This document shows, one piece after another, positions 40,487 through 40,902 of a DNA stretch of 40,902 nucleotides. The notes beneath the pieces were generated by a model, which had not been told where the DNA came from, did not search any database, and saw nothing but the letters and a program-made list of their open reading frames with translations. The stretch is from the NCBI GenBank assembly GCA_937967805.1, contig CALBTC010000199.1, positions 1 through 40,902 on the forward strand, written 5' to 3'. Both the position numbers and the translations under genes were made by a program. Within the stretch, counting starts at the first letter, position 1; each line of letters opens with the position of its first letter. The DNA is from an uncultured Anaerolineaceae bacterium (GTDB taxonomy: Bacteria; Chloroflexota; Anaerolineae; Promineifilales; Promineifilaceae).

Positions 40487-40902
40487 TCAGTGCAGAACAA
40501 AGCCGGCAAAGCCGACATATTGAGGGCATCCGGCTAACACAGCTTTGCCCACATCATAAAACAATTCGCCTGCCTCATAAGGGCCTAAAAACTCGCTCAT
40601 GAGCCAGATTGGCAAAATACCACAATAGGTAGAAGCTTGTGCCCGCGCCACGAATGTGCCAATGTTGCCTGCCAAAAGCGGTGCCAATATTTCCTGATCG
40701 TACTGGCGTAGCCTATCTTCAGAGGCGTCTCCGAGATCAGTGAAACCGTAATAAGTACCCGAATGTGTGCAATCCGTTGTCGCCAAGACGCATACTTTCC
40801 GGTTTGTTTGCTTCACTGCCCGCTGCAGCGCCATCGCCAACCGGCGAATGACCTTCCCCCATTTTAATGGACATCAAGTTAAGGCTAACTGATGTTGATA
40901 AT
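40487..40902 (-). CDS. Memo-family protein, 5' part frameshifted and cut by the window edge
   Basis: The clear part (from about 40858 to 40487) reads KVIRRLAMALQRAVKQTNRK, VCVLATTDCTHSGTYYGF, STYCGILPIWLMSEFL and GCPQYVGFAGFVLH, the C-terminal half of the Memo/AmmeMemoRadiSam-B family (D.SHxG..YGF, T.CG..PI, VGYA). The visible frame begins right after a TGA with only a TTG (40840) as start. Another frame is open to the right edge and reads ...SLNLMSIKMG up to a run of five G (40856-40860); removing one G would join it to KVIRRLAMAL. So the gene most likely enters from beyond 40902 and has a homopolymer frameshift. Memo proteins associate with radical SAM and AMMECR1 proteins. Confidence 0.6.

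Noticed and set aside
1..40902. CRISPR arrays, insertion sequences, rRNA or tRNA genes
   Set aside because: No regularly spaced direct repeats of 25-40 bases, no transposase-like frames and no conserved RNA gene sequences were found by reading both strands.

Overview
The window looks like a chromosomal segment from a GC-rich environmental bacterium, most likely Chloroflexota (Anaerolineae-like). This is inferred from gene content: very large MalT-type LuxR regulators, DUF4386-type membrane proteins, short 'GHLD' proteins, class C beta-lactamase-fold serine hydrolases, a short MBOAT-like protein and HisKA_3/LuxR two-component pairs. No ribosomal marker or RNA gene was seen, so the taxonomy is tentative. 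The strongest window-wide signature is the 8-base palindrome ACGGCCGT. I counted close to 80 copies by eye, in genes (all frames, both strands) and between genes, where about one would be expected by chance. It behaves like the HIP1 octamer of cyanobacteria.

Layout. 1-16.6 kb is almost entirely minus strand. It holds two serine hydrolases, two near-identical membrane proteins (1744-2427 and 9288-9983), a further DUF4386 protein, a sensor kinase/regulator pair (3266-5384), an SDR-type oxidoreductase, a tiny glycine-zipper protein flanked by two copies of an unusual double-hairpin element, two adjacent MalT-like regulators (10552-15776) and a metallo-beta-lactamase-fold protein. 16.8-19.1 kb is plus strand: a winged-helix protein with a decayed nucleotidyltransferase, an antitoxin/PIN toxin pair with a visible promoter and operator, and a nucleoside deaminase. 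19.1-26.6 kb is minus strand and reads as one long gene train: two-heme cytochrome c, secreted repeat protein, micro-ORF, membrane protein, Asp-box propeller, alpha/beta hydrolase, membrane protein, sensor kinase and response regulator. 26.9-29.4 kb (plus) has a histidine phosphatase, an FtsJ/RlmM-like methyltransferase and a MNT/HepT toxin-antitoxin pair. 29.4-31.7 kb is a GH36 alpha-galactosidase. 31.9-33.6 kb is a poor, decayed region with an amber-inactivated PIN toxin. 33.6-36.3 kb has a phosphotransferase and a wax ester synthase/DGAT with a Cys/His tail. 36.3-38.2 kb has a sigma-70 factor with a clear promoter, and a DUF1992 protein. The right end has an esterase, a PqqD-like/M50 pseudo-protease fusion and a Memo-family protein that reaches the window edge.

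How it fits together. Signalling and transcription control dominate: two kinase/LuxR-regulator pairs, a lone receiver, two MalT-like regulators and a sigma factor. They are interleaved with small membrane proteins and hydrolases. Toxin-antitoxin modules are recurrent and partly dead. Many genes overlap by 4 bases (ATGA), which implies translational coupling. Several loci carry single-base frameshifts, deletions or nonsense codons (1.5, 3.2, 6.8, 17.4, 32.9 and 40.86 kb), which reflect either real gene decay or uncorrected assembly indels.

Most promising for new biology: the ACGGCCGT motif; the two covarying double-hairpin elements around 10.0-10.5 kb; stop-codon-adjacent palindromes with a compensated centre; and the right-end pair in which a site-2-protease fold has lost all its HExxH ligands (HELGH to RALGR) next to a Memo-like protein.
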